Shown here piece by piece: positions 24,416 through 33,759 of a stretch of DNA of 64,000 nt. How positions within the stretch are numbered: the first letter of the stretch is position 1; every line of letters starts with the position of its first letter. The translations under genes were made by a program, and so were the position numbers. The DNA comes from CAVRCT01 sp963719645 (lineage in GTDB: Bacteria; Pseudomonadota; Gammaproteobacteria; DSM-16500), in assembly GCA_963719645.1 (NCBI GenBank), contig CAVRCT010000001.1, positions 532,449 to 596,448 on the forward strand, in the 5' to 3' direction. Below the pieces are notes generated by a model. It was not told the origin of the DNA. It saw only the letters and a program-made list of their open reading frames with translations, and searched no databases.

Positions 24416-25691
24416 CGTAAGCGCGCGTTTTTGCTGCTGTCTTTGTTTGACGAAAGTTTTGCAATGTGCGCGGCGCGACGTGCTCCCGGGCCCACGGCAC
24501 CCCCCCGCCCGCCGCCCCGAGCCCCGCGTATTTTGTACCAGAGAAAAAACCATAAACCTCGGATACGCCTATGTCTGCCAATCTCTTTAAAGCATCATTA
24601 GATCGCATGTCAAAACGACTTGGTCTTTTATTGCCGTCAGCAACCTGCCCGGCACCTGCATCCAATACTTCAAGATCACAGAGTTGAGCGAAACGGTGTA
24701 CGGCAAGGTAGACCGCTACATCTACGATCCATGCTTTTCTTTCAGTATATCGCCCTAGTGTGGGTTGCGTCGGGTCGTCTCTGGTGGTATCCGGTATCAT
24801 GTCTTGTTCGTCAATGAACTGATTGAATAAATCAATAAAGTCGCCAAGAAACCGCCAAACATCAAGTGCCACCAGACCAAACTCCCCATTATCAAACTCC
24901 TCCTCCTTCTCAGCGTCATTTAGCTGAAAGGCAGTCTGAATGAAATCCTGTACGAGCTTTGTCTTAAGATCGCTATCAAAGTCTCTTTGAGTCTCAGGGT
25001 CGTTTGAAATTTCATTGCATTGGATGACGTCTACAATAAATTTTCTGGTTCTAGCCACTTTACGTTGATGACGTTTTTCAGTTGCGAGCTGATGTTCCTG
25101 ACTGGATGCTTTTGCAATTTGTTTGACTATTTTTTCTTGAACAGGAGGTTTACCAGGAAACAATGCTTGCATGCTTGGAATGATTGCGCAGGGTTCTGTC
25201 TTAGCATCTGGCGTTGTCACATCATACTCACCCAGCGCATCAAGTCCGCTGATAAGGCAATCTCGGTTTGCGGCTATCTGTCCGCCACGACCTCTCACTA
25301 TTAGCTTAAATGGAAACTGAAGCTCGTCTAAAATATCGGGTCCACTTTTTATGGCGGCGAATGTGTCTTTAACATCAAGACGGCTCACTAAATTAAAAAG
25401 GGCTTGTTGTGCTCTTGCAGGCTGATAGAATTTATCATGCTTCTCGCGAAGTTGCTTGCTCACACGAAGGAAGGTAAGCGTTTCACTAGGCGTTAAAAAA
25501 GGCATGCAAGCCTGCTGTAGCGGATTAGGAAGCTGCTCAAAAGAGAACTGCTTCGCCGCTCCGCGAATAACGGCTTTTTCATCGGAAGACGCCGGTTTTT
25601 TTGGTTCAGGTGACGCAGATGATGTAGCTGTCGCTGATTTGGATTGCTGCGACCCAAACCACTTTTTAAAGGCGGATCTAATTGAAGCCAT
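24333..25691 (-). CDS. F-box-like effector candidate
   Basis: A 452-residue soluble protein. After a Ser/Ala/Pro-rich linker, residues about 49-90 (FSFEQLPNPLQQACMPFLT, then PSETLTFLRVSKQLREKHDKFY) match an F-box: LP..l....fL...e.l..lr.vsk.lr. Eukaryotic F-box proteins bind Skp1 in SCF ubiquitin ligases; Legionella-type bacteria inject such proteins into hosts. The remaining 350 residues are mostly helical and unrecognised. GAGG lies 9 bases before the ATG. Bases 24465-24530, coding near the C-terminus (GLGAAGGGVPWAREHVAPR), are strikingly GC-rich compared with the surroundings. No T4SS signal can be proven by eye. Confidence 0.6.
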   Translation of the reverse strand: MASIRSAFKKWFGSQQSKSATATSSASPEPKKPASSDEKAVIRGAAKQFSFEQLPNPLQQACMPFLTPSETLTFLRVSKQLREKHDKFYQPARAQQALFNLVSRLDVKDTFAAIKSGPDILDELQFPFKLIVRGRGGQIAANRDCLISGLDALGEYDVTTPDAKTEPCAIIPSMQALFPGKPPVQEKIVKQIAKASSQEHQLATEKRHQRKVARTRKFIVDVIQCNEISNDPETQRDFDSDLKTKLVQDFIQTAFQLNDAEKEEEFDNGEFGLVALDVWRFLGDFIDLFNQFIDEQDMIPDTTRDDPTQPTLGRYTERKAWIVDVAVYLAVHRFAQLCDLEVLDAGAGQVADGNKRPSRFDMRSNDALKRLADIGVSEVYGFFSGTKYAGLGAAGGGVPWAREHVAPRTLQNFRQTKTAAKTRAYAATRVSQEVALANDGLSSSPTATAARR

Positions 25692-25855
25692 TATTTTATC
25701 CTCGTTGTGTGAAAATATATGGCGACATTATAGCAGGCGCACCCTTAAGGCTTGATTAAATTTGCTTAAAATAAGCTAACTTGCAGATTTGACAGATTTT
25801 TTTTTGATATCTAAATAGCAAAATTTTCGAAAAATCAGAGGAAGTAGCTGGGGAG

Positions 25856-27421
25856 TTACAATATTTTTTGGAAAAATGCCGATAAGAATTTTCGGTTTTC
25901 AGGGGTATCATCCATCTGGCAAGGGTTAAAACCCGTTGGTATACCAGGTTTGATGTTTTCATAAATACCGCGCATCGCTCTGACTAAAATTTCTAAGCCT
26001 CGGTCTTTATCAAAAATGATCCGTTTGCCACCGAATTTCATACTTTGTAGGATGAGGAAGCCGATCAATACTGTTTTACCAATGCCCATTGCACCAAATA
26101 TCAAGAAGTTTCCAACATCCTTATAGTGAAAATTGAAGTAGTAAGGGCTTCCTGACAACGTTTCAAATACAGTGACCGCATCTCCCCAATGATTGCCGCT
26201 TCGGTTCCCAGAGGTGAAATTATGTAAGCTAGCGAATGAAGCCATGTTCTTTGTTGAAATATCCGCTGCACGAAGGATAAAACCGAAATTGCCAGGAAGC
26301 TGCGCCCAGAAACCGCATTCAGCCGCTATATCTTCTTTTACACATGCAATATCAATATCGGAAAACTTTGCTGTGATTTTTGCGACGTGTTTATTAAGCT
26401 CATCTTGTGAATCTGCATAGCAAACCAGAGTTAGATGATGACGGCCATATCCCACTTCACCGCTTGCCGTATCGTCGAACGCTTCATCGATTTGCTCAGT
26501 TTGAGTAATTGATTCATCCTTGGATTGCAGCATTTCTTTCTGCTGATCACGCAATTTTTGCTTTGCAATTTGTCTATCATAAAATCGGAAGGATTGCGTA
26601 ATAACGTATTCAACTTTGAGCAGACCCAATTCGTCTAAGATGCCTGGATAAGTAACAGGCTGGTATGCCTTGATAGATAAAACCGCAGCAAATTTCTTGC
26701 TGCCATCACCTGAGCGCATTTCAACGGCACCCGATTTAGCATTGAAAAAAAAGCGCTTTCTAGGTAAAGCAACCGATGAATCCATCAGGTGAGCTGGCAC
26801 AGAGCTTTTGTCAAAGTTCACAATCTGCGATAACAGCTCAAGAGGTTCTGAATATTTAACATTATTTTTTTCATAAAAAGACAGTAGTCTTGGTTGATAA
26901 TCTATTAATGAGCTTAATACCTTTTGAGTAACATCACCGAGCTCTTTATGTCGATCAATCAAATACTGCTGTTTTAAATGCTTGTCCGTAGCAATCTGTA
27001 ATTGTTTTAAAAAATTAAATCCTTTATTGATAAAACCTTCCGCTGGCTTGGTAATAATTGCTAGATAAAGTTCTTTGTGGAACATTTCTGCCAGTTGAAT
27101 TTTACCTCTATATTTTTTGTTTACGTCCGCTGCGAATCCATCGGAAAAATCACCGTTGGGATACTCAATTGATTTTCTTCTGACTTCCCAAAAATACATG
27201 GCAAATTCAGAGGAGAAATTTTTAAATAAATTATTCCGATTATTTTTATAAGAATTCAAAACCTGACTGCTTTCAGATATGGAATCAATTCCTGCTAGAT
27301 GTATGATCTTAATTAACTTTCCACTTTTATCTAACAACGTCCCATCGTCATAATGCCTTAAGACATTTATAAATTTTGAAACGGGTTCTTCTCTCTGTAT
27401 TTTTTTATTAACATTGTTCAT
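25856..27421 (-). pseudogene. virB4: VirB4-type conjugation ATPase, truncated
   Basis: 521 residues of a TrbE/VirB4-type ATPase. The N-terminal VirB4 domain is present and the Walker A motif GAMGIGKT appears at about 443-450, followed by MKFGGKRIIFDKDRGLEILV. The protein stops at SAFFQKIL, about 70 residues after Walker A, so Walker B and the remaining 250-300 residues typical of the family (about 800 in all) are lost. No IS marks the break; the bases from 25740 to 25855 show no continuation I trust. The ATPase cannot power a T4SS in this form. Confidence 0.82.
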
Positions 27422-27427
27422 GATTGT

Positions 27428-27727
27428 TTACCAAGGTATATAGCTGTTTGTCTTGCCCCAAAAACTGTAATTCAATATAGGTGGCGTCTTAAAAAATGAC
27501 TTAGCCCAGAGATTAAAGAAATTAGGTTCTTTGATAGAAAGCTTGACCATCACTAGATGGTTAAGAACTAGTAATGGAATTCCCCAAAAGGTATGAGCAT
27601 CAATACAAACCAAAGCGAAAACTGCTACGTTTGCAAAAAATAGTCGTATATTGATACCCATAAACATAGGAGATTTTGTCAATCCAACGGCGAGATGATC
27701 GACTTCTAATAAATTTTCATTTGTCAT
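27428..27727 (-). CDS. virB3: VirB3-like T4SS inner-membrane protein
   Basis: About 99 residues from the ATG at 27727, beginning MTNENLLEVDHLAVGLTKSP, a typical VirB3/TrbD start, with two adjacent membrane helices (IRLFFANVAVFALVCIDAHT and FWGIPLLVLNHLVMVKLSI). VirB3 works with VirB4 at the base of the T4SS. The frame is open further upstream into virB2, but the VirB3 homology starts here, 10 bases after the virB2 stop. Its stop is just before virB4, so all three genes form one operon. Confidence 0.8.
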   Translation of the reverse strand: MTNENLLEVDHLAVGLTKSPMFMGINIRLFFANVAVFALVCIDAHTFWGIPLLVLNHLVMVKLSIKEPNFFNLWAKSFFKTPPILNYSFWGKTNSYIPW

Positions 27728-27737
27728 ATTTTTTTGA

Positions 27738-28052
27738 CTAAAAGCCGTGTGAAACAAGGGATGTGATACCGGATACGATTGAGCCAGCGCCAAAAATAAT
27801 TGAAATGCCAATGATGGTGTAGCCGAGTGCTGACCACTTCAACACATGGCCTAAGCAAAGCAATCCGACAATCATCACTGCAATAGTTGAGATTGCAATA
27901 CCAGTGGCGCCATACATTGCACTGGTGATGTAACGCAATCCATCACTCACTGGTGTATCACCAGCAGCAAAGGTAATAGAAGGTGTGGCAACTAACATCA
28001 GCGCTATCAGTTTTTCAGAAATGGATTTAACCTTTTTACAAATTTTTTGCAT
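27738..28052 (-). CDS. virB2: VirB2-like major pilin
   Basis: About 104 residues from the ATG with GGGGG six bases upstream; an ATG 18 bases earlier is in frame. A signal peptide ends near SITFAAG, followed by two long hydrophobic helices (GATGIAISTIAVMIVGLLCLG and GYTIIGISIIFGAGSIVSGI) separated by a short polar loop, as in VirB2/TrbC pilins. First gene of the virB2-virB3-virB4 fragment. The neighbouring T4SS components (virB5-virB11) are absent from the window. Confidence 0.82.
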   Translation of the reverse strand: MQKICKKVKSISEKLIALMLVATPSITFAAGDTPVSDGLRYITSAMYGATGIAISTIAVMIVGLLCLGHVLKWSALGYTIIGISIIFGAGSIVSGITSLVSHGF

Positions 28053-28115
28053 GAAAATCCCCCGACTCATTTAAGAGCCTGATTGTTTAAAATGATTGAT
28101 GGAAGAGAAAACGAA

Positions 28116-28147
28116 AAAAGCCAAACCTGTGTCCAAGTTTGGCTTTT
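28116..28147. terminator. Bidirectional hairpin terminator
   Basis: AAAAGCCAAAC (28116-28126) pairs with GTTTGGCTTTT (28137-28147) with A-runs and T-runs on the two sides. It can stop transcription from both directions between virB2 and the gene at 28300-28974. Confidence 0.75.
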
Positions 28148-28162
28148 GGTGTCCAGAAATAA

Positions 28163-28188
28163 AAAAACCCGCATTTTGGCGGGTTTTT
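28163..28188. terminator. Strong rho-independent terminator
   Basis: AAAAACCCGC (28163-28172), loop ATTTTG, GCGGGTTTTT (28179-28188), flanked by A-run and T-run. On the minus strand it lies downstream of the gene ending at 28300 and insulates the virB operon from it. Confidence 0.85.
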
Positions 28189-28243
28189 CTTACAACTATT
28201 TCAGTATGGTGTATTTTTACCAAAACCCTATAGCAGTGTCAAG

Positions 28244-28291
28244 CGCCCTCTTGCTTCTTAACTTATGTGCTTTAAGCAACATGGATCCCGG
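28244..28291. repeat. Fragment of the 4.6-kb palindromic repeat region
   Basis: CGCCCTCTTGCTTCTTAACT and TGTGCTTTAAGCAACATGGATCCCGG match the sequence at about 4657-4706 with few differences. The rest of the repeat is missing, so it is a partial copy. Confidence 0.65.
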
Positions 28292-28299
28292 CCAATCAA

Positions 28300-28974
28300 T
28301 TAACCTCTATATCCAGGTAAAATGTATTTATCAGGATCAGAATCTACTTTATTTGCAGTGGCGAAAGCCGATTTTGTCAGTCCATCATTTTTATCTAAAC
28401 CGGTATAACCTAATGCAGTTGCTTCAGTGAAGGTAATTACTTTGTCTCGAACCGCTTTTTGTAAAAATTCGGTATGGGTAAAAAATACAGTATTTCTTGA
28501 TTCGTTAAGTGCTTTAGCAAGCCAATCCTCCGTAGAACCACCTGAGGCAATATGACTTAATATGGCTTCTCTTTCTTTAAATGGATTTTTTTTATATTTC
28601 ATAGCAAGTTGTAAAAAAATAAAATACTCTCGCGTTGAAAATTTTTCGCAGGAGACAATCTTGCTCACAGGGAAAAGGTTATGAACACCATTCACTTTGA
28701 TAGCCATACAATCTTTTAAATCACCAAAGTCACTGCTAATAACCGCCAGTCGTTTTGGATCGGAAGCAGCTTTGCTCTTCAGTGCATCAATAAAGCTCTC
28801 CCCAGTTTCAACACTGTAAGCAATCTTCGATTCCTTAAGCGCACCTTCCATTTTTTTTAATTCATCCTTAGATGAAAGAAAAAGACGGAAATTGGGATTG
28901 TTTCCTTCAGGATTGATATAAAAAGCTTTATATTCTTTTGAATTCAATTTGTTTCTTATAAATGTAGCTGGCAT
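28300..28974 (-). CDS. Unknown soluble protein, effector-like
   Basis: A 224-residue protein with GAGGAG 8 bases before the ATG. It is Lys-rich, without membrane helices. Segments FRLFLSSKDELKKMEGALKE and PKRLAVISSDFGDLKDCMAI suggest an alpha/beta N-terminal half, followed by helices (REAILSHIASGGSTEDWLAK). I recognise no family. It is transcribed alone, between a strong terminator and a decayed gene. Confidence 0.6.
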   Translation of the reverse strand: MPATFIRNKLNSKEYKAFYINPEGNNPNFRLFLSSKDELKKMEGALKESKIAYSVETGESFIDALKSKAASDPKRLAVISSDFGDLKDCMAIKVNGVHNLFPVSKIVSCEKFSTREYFIFLQLAMKYKKNPFKEREAILSHIASGGSTEDWLAKALNESRNTVFFTHTEFLQKAVRDKVITFTEATALGYTGLDKNDGLTKSAFATANKVDSDPDKYILPGYRG

Positions 28975-29094
28975 AAAATGACTCCTCTTTGTCGTTTTTT
29001 AAAAACCTGGTGAAAATAATAGCAAAAAAAGCTTTTAAATAACACATTTTTTTGTGTAAAAATTGTATCTAGTATTGCTACTCTCTATTTTTAC

Positions 29095-29436
29095 ACAACG
29101 TTAAATGAAGACGACGCCACTGAGTCTAAAGATTCATTAAATGATAGCAAGCAAACCGTTTTTTTTTGTAAATTCTGACAATGATGTTATAGACATAACC
29201 TCTGCTAATAAAGAAAAATAACAAATCAACAGCCCAACGTTGAAGCTCAGCCTTTGCTTGAATTAGTTATTCACGATCCCGCTCCTTCTTCTTATAGATT
29301 ACAATCTGCATGTCGCGAACAACCTATTGGATTGCTATCACAATAGCTATCAGGAGCCATCGCTAAACCCGTGACGCCTCAAGTTCCCATCCTAGATGAA
29401 AAGTGCGAACCTGTATTAGAAAAACGTTTTGTTTAA
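29095..29436 (+). pseudogene. Degenerate coding remnant with several stops
   Basis: Open pieces in shifted frames read TLNEDDATESKDSLNDSK, then QPNVEAQPLLELVIHDPAPS, SYRLQSACREQPIGLLSQ, a TAG, and LSGAIAKPVTPQVPILDEK up to VLEKRFV and TAA. The composition is plainly protein-like, but stops and shifts interrupt it and no start is evident. I do not recognise the ancestor. The remaining bases of 28975-29563 are AT-rich and hold no gene I can support. Confidence 0.4.
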
Positions 29437-29563
29437 TTTATATCGAATAATATAATACAAAACATGTATCGTTACTGTAAAAATAATGTATGCATGATAA
29501 AGTAAGGTTTTTATTTGAGGCAATGCGGTGCACAAATTTATTTATAATTTATCTCGAAAACCG

Positions 29564-30283
29564 CTATTTCTTATTGCTCGTAATTTTATAAATGTCTATT
29601 GCTGTCAGATATTCAACGATAGCGTAATTTTTATGGCTAAATGCATCTTTAAAAGCTTTATCATTTTCAGCATGGATATCTACACCATGATCGACTAGAA
29701 ACCGAACTGCATCAATATAGCCATTCGCGCATGCATCTAATAATTTTTTCTCAAATCCCGTTTTAAAATTTACACCTAATGACTTTAAACATTTAAAATT
29801 ATATAGGAGATGATTTTGAAGGGTTTTAGAAAACTTATGTTTGTCATTACATTTTGTAAAAAATAGCTTGGTATTGTTATGCTTAATAAAAATATCGGTA
29901 TGATCTTGTTTAATTGTTGAAAAAAAGTAATCTGTGAACTCGCATGCTCTTATTAGCATCGCATCATCAATATTATTAAAATGAAAAATGCTTTTTATAA
30001 ATCTTAAGCATTCTTTCAGATTTTCAGCTCTCTCTTTTGTTAAGGTCGAATTACTATTAATATCTTTTAAAAAGACTACAAGCCTGGCAAGTTTTTTCTT
30101 CTTATTTTTCTTAGCATCTCCAGTTAAAAATGTTACATTATTCAGATCCCAATAAGGACATCCAAATTCCAAATAGACACCGCCAGCGGAAATTTCAAAT
30201 AATTTTTCTCTCAGCTTACTAAGCCAATTGAAATCGTCAAAGATAACAGCCACCTCATCGAATGATATTTTTCCAGTATTCAT
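29564..30283 (-). CDS. Ankyrin-repeat protein, paralogue of next gene
   Basis: A 239-residue soluble protein. The C-terminus has about two ankyrin repeats (KKLLDACANGYIDAVRFLVD, HGVDIHAENDKAFKDAFSHK). The N-terminal 110 residues (GGVYLEFGCPYWDLN ... LARLVVFLKDIN ... LKECLRFIKSIFHFNNIDD) align by eye with the protein at 30302-30772, so the two genes are tandem duplicates, one with and one without ankyrins. Ankyrin proteins of intracellular bacteria are often injected, but no export signal is demonstrable here. Confidence 0.68.
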   Translation of the reverse strand: MNTGKISFDEVAVIFDDFNWLSKLREKLFEISAGGVYLEFGCPYWDLNNVTFLTGDAKKNKKKKLARLVVFLKDINSNSTLTKERAENLKECLRFIKSIFHFNNIDDAMLIRACEFTDYFFSTIKQDHTDIFIKHNNTKLFFTKCNDKHKFSKTLQNHLLYNFKCLKSLGVNFKTGFEKKLLDACANGYIDAVRFLVDHGVDIHAENDKAFKDAFSHKNYAIVEYLTAIDIYKITSNKK

Positions 30284-30301
30284 AGTATTTGCTCTATCAA
30301 A

Positions 30302-30772
30302 TTAATCATTCTGTCTTTCTTTTCTATATACAATTTCATCAAAGTAAGGTCTAAAATATAAGGTTTTAATGAAATCGTAAGCCCTAAATCGTCGCGAATC
30401 GTCTGGAGAATCAATAATCGTATTTACCAACTCTAGACATGCCTCAATTTTTTCTTTTGCTATACCACTCAGTTCATTTTTGTTAGAAAATTTTTCATCT
30501 CTTAGATACAAAATAAATTCGGCAAGCTCTGAAATGACTCCATTAATTTTTTTTCTATCTTCTTTTAGCATAAACCTTTCGATCTTAATACAACGATAAG
30601 GAGAACCAAATGACAAATAGACATAACCATCAATTATTTTTTTTAAAGATGAACAGAGATATTTTAACCAAGCATTCTCATTATCGTTATCGTTATCGTT
30701 TTGTGAAACGAGAACAATCAGATGATCATTTTTTCGATTATAATTGAATTTGGAATTTATACTATTGTTCAT
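30302..30772 (-). CDS. Unknown protein, tandem paralogue lacking ankyrins
   Basis: 156 residues. DGYVYLSFGSPYRCIKIERF, ISELAEFILYLRDEKFSN and IEACLELVNTIIDSPDDSR mirror the N-terminal half of the adjacent ankyrin protein. Near the start a GATAAC-type triplet run encodes alternating Asn/Asp (NDNDNDNEN), which looks like a replication-slippage tract. It ends at the position where the ankyrin part would begin. Start is ATG with GAGGG about 6 bases upstream. Confidence 0.6.
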   Translation of the reverse strand: MNNSINSKFNYNRKNDHLIVLVSQNDNDNDNENAWLKYLCSSLKKIIDGYVYLSFGSPYRCIKIERFMLKEDRKKINGVISELAEFILYLRDEKFSNKNELSGIAKEKIEACLELVNTIIDSPDDSRRFRAYDFIKTLYFRPYFDEIVYRKERQND

Positions 30773-30846
30773 GTAAAAACCCTCGAAATCTATAGTCTCT
30801 TATTATTAATTTTTGACTTTGAATAATAAGTAAGTTTTAAATTAGA

Positions 30847-31236
30847 TCAAGTATTGCTTTTGTTTTCTATCGATACCCCTTTGATTAGCTCAAAAAGAAC
30901 TGGTATGTCGCTCTTGTTAAGCACAAGTTGATTATTTACTAATTCTAAATTAGCAAGTTCTTCGAACATCGGCATGTATTTGGTGAGGAATATTTTTTGC
31001 TTCGCTTCTAAAATAGCTTCTCTTTCCTGATGCTCTTTATTAATTATGGCAAATTGGAGTGACATCTTATCCAATTCATTATATATTTTTTTATTCTCCT
31101 CAATAAAATTCAGGATGATTTGTATTTTAAATATTTCCTCAGAAATTTTCTCTACTGATTTTTTTGTTAAATCAATATCGTGAATATTTTTTATCGCATT
31201 TTTTTTGGAATGTGAACCAGCTTTTTTTTTCACCAT
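30847..31236 (-). CDS. Small coiled-coil protein
   Basis: 129 residues, basic N-terminus (KKKAGSHSKKNAIKN), then continuous helix with heptad-like spacing (VEKISEEIFKIQIILNFIEE, YNELDKMSLQFAIINKEHQE). GGAGG is only three bases from the ATG, so the GTG directly after it (31231-31233) may be the true start. Function unknown; part of a same-strand block of helical proteins. Confidence 0.55.
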   Translation of the reverse strand: MVKKKAGSHSKKNAIKNIHDIDLTKKSVEKISEEIFKIQIILNFIEENKKIYNELDKMSLQFAIINKEHQEREAILEAKQKIFLTKYMPMFEELANLELVNNQLVLNKSDIPVLFELIKGVSIENKSNT

Positions 31237-31297
31237 ACACCTCCAATAATCATTAGGACTTTGTCTTAACTATAAAGGAGAATATTTAAATTTACCC

Positions 31298-31708
31298 TTA
31301 TTGTGGCTTTAATTCATGCCTTAATAATTTGTCAAGCAACTCAGAAACACGCGATGCAAACTCGCCTGGAATTATTACTTTGTCACTTTCCAGAATTATT
31401 AAATTGGATAATTCAAAGATAATACATTTTATTTCCATCTCTACCTGTTCATAATGGTTTAACAAAGAATCGCTGCTTAATTTCATTTTTTCGCTTGATA
31501 CACGAATTTCTTTTAATAATTGAGCTTTTTTTAACAATTCTTTCTGTAATTCACGATTGCTCGTGGTGAGACTAGTAACTTCATCATCAATATCTTTTAA
31601 TGTGATATTGCCGTTTGCCAAATCACTGAGGGATGACTGTAATTTTCTAATACCAGCGTTGAACTGTCTAATTGTAGAATCTAATTTCAACTTTGCCATA
31701 TGATTCAT
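31298..31708 (-). CDS. Small coiled-coil protein
   Basis: 136 residues, helical throughout, with a central coiled coil (DEVTSLTTSNRELQKELLKK, AQLLKEIRVSSEKMKLSS). GAGGA sits seven bases before the ATG. No motif recognised. It may interact with the neighbouring coiled-coil proteins; that is inferred only from the shared architecture and strand. Confidence 0.58.
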   Translation of the reverse strand: MNHMAKLKLDSTIRQFNAGIRKLQSSLSDLANGNITLKDIDDEVTSLTTSNRELQKELLKKAQLLKEIRVSSEKMKLSSDSLLNHYEQVEMEIKCIIFELSNLIILESDKVIIPGEFASRVSELLDKLLRHELKPQ

Positions 31709-31767
31709 TTGACTATCCTCGTAATTTTTTTTTCACCAGATAGTTAATATTGAGCATCAACTTATTT

Positions 31768-32895
31768 TTATTTTGGGTGTGGTAATTCATGTGACACTTC
31801 ACTTTCATCTTCTTCATCATCGTCATCATCATTTTTATTGAGCAAATCTTGAAAACTTGCAGTTTTCACTTTTTCATTTTCGTAGATTTCCTTTGGTAAG
31901 CTCTCAAGTTTATCTGCAAATTGTAACAATTCATCCATTTCAGTTAAGTGGCCATCTATATCGCTGTCAACTGCATCATAGTGATCTACAGCTTTGTATA
32001 CTTTGCTCACATCCAGTCTTCCTGCATCATATTCCTCTCGCATGATCTTTGCATTATTAAGCACTTCATCTCCTCTTGTTTTACAATTTAATAAAGCGTC
32101 ATGTTTCTCAATAATACGTTCTTGTACTGTTAATAGTGTTGAATCATGCTTAAGCTTTTCTGCCATTTGAGTTGCTGCATCAAAAATTGATTCCAGTGTT
32201 TTATCAGGCGACGTTCTACCTTTAAATTCTTTTGCGTCAACAACAACACTTTCAACCGATTTATTTTTGTAGGATTGTATTGTTTCAGAAACTCTTTCAA
32301 AATACATTGATGACCTAATTTCTCCTTCTATCAACTGAGCGCCTAATTGATTTATATTTTTTATGAATGATTTTTTTGAATTCAAATTTTCTGCACCAAA
32401 ACATTCGAGGTGCATATCGGCAACATGATTATTCATTCGATCAACTATTTTTTTGGAATTTTCTTTTCGCGATTTTTTGATTAGATTAATACGTGGCTCA
32501 ATCTTCTTAATATAGCTTTTTAACTCATCCATCGCTTTATGAAATATTTTCAGATGTTCTTCAAAATTTTTATACTTTTTTTCCAATTCAAGGCGGATTT
32601 GCAAGTCAAGTTGACTTTTTTTATATTTTTCAGCGTCTTGACGTTGGGCATCGTTGTATTTCTCATTGAAAGTCTTTTCACTTTCGAAAAGTTTTTTAAC
32701 CTTATCTTCTTCTTCCGATCTGCTTTCTTCTTTTCCAATATATGCTTTGCGAAACATAATTATTAAATATGCATTATCTCTAGCTGAATATTGTATTTGA
32801 GCATACAATATATCTTCATCTTCTTTTTTACGTTGATAAAATGAATCTGCATCAGTTTTATTATTATAATTTTCTTGTTTAAATTTTGCATTCAT
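31768..32895 (-). CDS. Long coiled-coil protein with acidic tail
   Basis: 375 residues with long charged helices (YNDAQRQDAEKYKKSQLDLQ, KKYKNFEEHLKIFHKAMDEL, QMAEKLKHDSTLLTVQERII) and an acidic C-terminus (NDDDDDEEDESEVSHELPHP). GGAG lies seven bases before the ATG. Glu/Asp-rich C-terminal tails resemble the E-block translocation signals of Dot/Icm substrates, so an effector role is possible but unproven. Most upstream gene of the minus-strand block and divergent from the gene at 33052. Confidence 0.6.
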   Translation of the reverse strand: MNAKFKQENYNNKTDADSFYQRKKEDEDILYAQIQYSARDNAYLIIMFRKAYIGKEESRSEEEDKVKKLFESEKTFNEKYNDAQRQDAEKYKKSQLDLQIRLELEKKYKNFEEHLKIFHKAMDELKSYIKKIEPRINLIKKSRKENSKKIVDRMNNHVADMHLECFGAENLNSKKSFIKNINQLGAQLIEGEIRSSMYFERVSETIQSYKNKSVESVVVDAKEFKGRTSPDKTLESIFDAATQMAEKLKHDSTLLTVQERIIEKHDALLNCKTRGDEVLNNAKIMREEYDAGRLDVSKVYKAVDHYDAVDSDIDGHLTEMDELLQFADKLESLPKEIYENEKVKTASFQDLLNKNDDDDDEEDESEVSHELPHPK

Positions 32896-33051
32896 GTAGT
32901 ATCTCCTATATCGAGAAACTTCAATAAAATCACCCCTACATATAGTAATTATACGCCTATTAATCAGTGTATTTTTTAGCTGATTTAATTTATAATACTC
33001 AACTGTTATTTTATATATTCAAATTAATTATTTGATTAAAAAGGGGAATAT

Positions 33052-33684
33052 ATGTCCGCCGTACGTCCTAGACTTGCCGCCACATCACCAAGTGATGATA
33101 AAAGTGCTAATAAAACTATGAGTTTAGAATCACAATTAGTTTTAATACAAAACACCATAATAAGTACAGTTGCCTCTCGTTCTAATGAATTGGCTCGATT
33201 TGAAAAAGAATTCAAAACATGTTTGAGTGGTGATTATGTTAAAATGGCGAAAAATATCAAGCGGTTGAGAAAAATAGTATCAAATTTGAAAACATTTGAA
33301 GTGAGCCTTGAAGGCCATGTCACCGACTTAACACTAATGACTAGCTCACCGGAAAATGCTGAAAAATTATCCGATATAAATGGGTTAATTCAGGGCTGCA
33401 AAAAGGCTATTGCGAATGGTAAACGTGGCATTGAAACATCAGAACGCTGCGCTAACACTGCATATACTAAAGCATCTGAAATTTTTGAGGCCAGGATGAA
33501 TAATTCTGTAAATCAGAATGCGGGTAAAGAAAATGCCGCAATTCATTCTGCTGCTAGTCAAACAGCTAATGCTGGAGCCGCTGTTGCCGCAGGTAATGAT
33601 AATAAAGTTTCTCCTCTCACTAGCGCTAGTGTTGCAGGTGCTAGAGAAGAACGCAGGCCTGGGCCTGGTCTAGCTGCGCGATAG
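33052..33684 (+). CDS. Unknown helical protein with Ala-rich tail
   Basis: 210 residues with AAGGGG before the ATG. A helical core (SQLVLIQNTIISTVASRSNE, YVKMAKNIKRLRKIVSNLKT) is followed by an Ala/Asn-rich, probably disordered tail (AAIHSAASQTANAGAAVAAG) ending RRPGPGLAAR. No family recognised. Divergent from the coiled-coil block and likely its own transcription unit. Confidence 0.58.
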   Translation: MSAVRPRLAATSPSDDKSANKTMSLESQLVLIQNTIISTVASRSNELARFEKEFKTCLSGDYVKMAKNIKRLRKIVSNLKTFEVSLEGHVTDLTLMTSSPENAEKLSDINGLIQGCKKAIANGKRGIETSERCANTAYTKASEIFEARMNNSVNQNAGKENAAIHSAASQTANAGAAVAAGNDNKVSPLTSASVAGAREERRPGPGLAAR

Positions 33685-33694
33685 TTTAATCAAC

Positions 33695-33730
33695 CATGGG
33701 CATATATGGCAATAATCACATATGCCCATG
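33695..33730. terminator. Hairpin between convergent genes
   Basis: CATGGGCATAT (33695-33705) pairs with ATATGCCCATG (33720-33730). It lies between the 3' ends of the plus-strand gene at 33052 and the minus-strand gene at 33760, where a shared terminator is expected. No T-run follows, so this is tentative. Confidence 0.45.
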
Positions 33731-33759
33731 ACCTACATCTAATTAAATATTCCTCACTT

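Noticed and set aside
25756..25962. Minus-strand frame after virB4 as its continuation
   Set aside because: Its sequence has no VirB4 features (no Walker B or RAAA+ motifs) and is low-complexity, AT-rich DNA.
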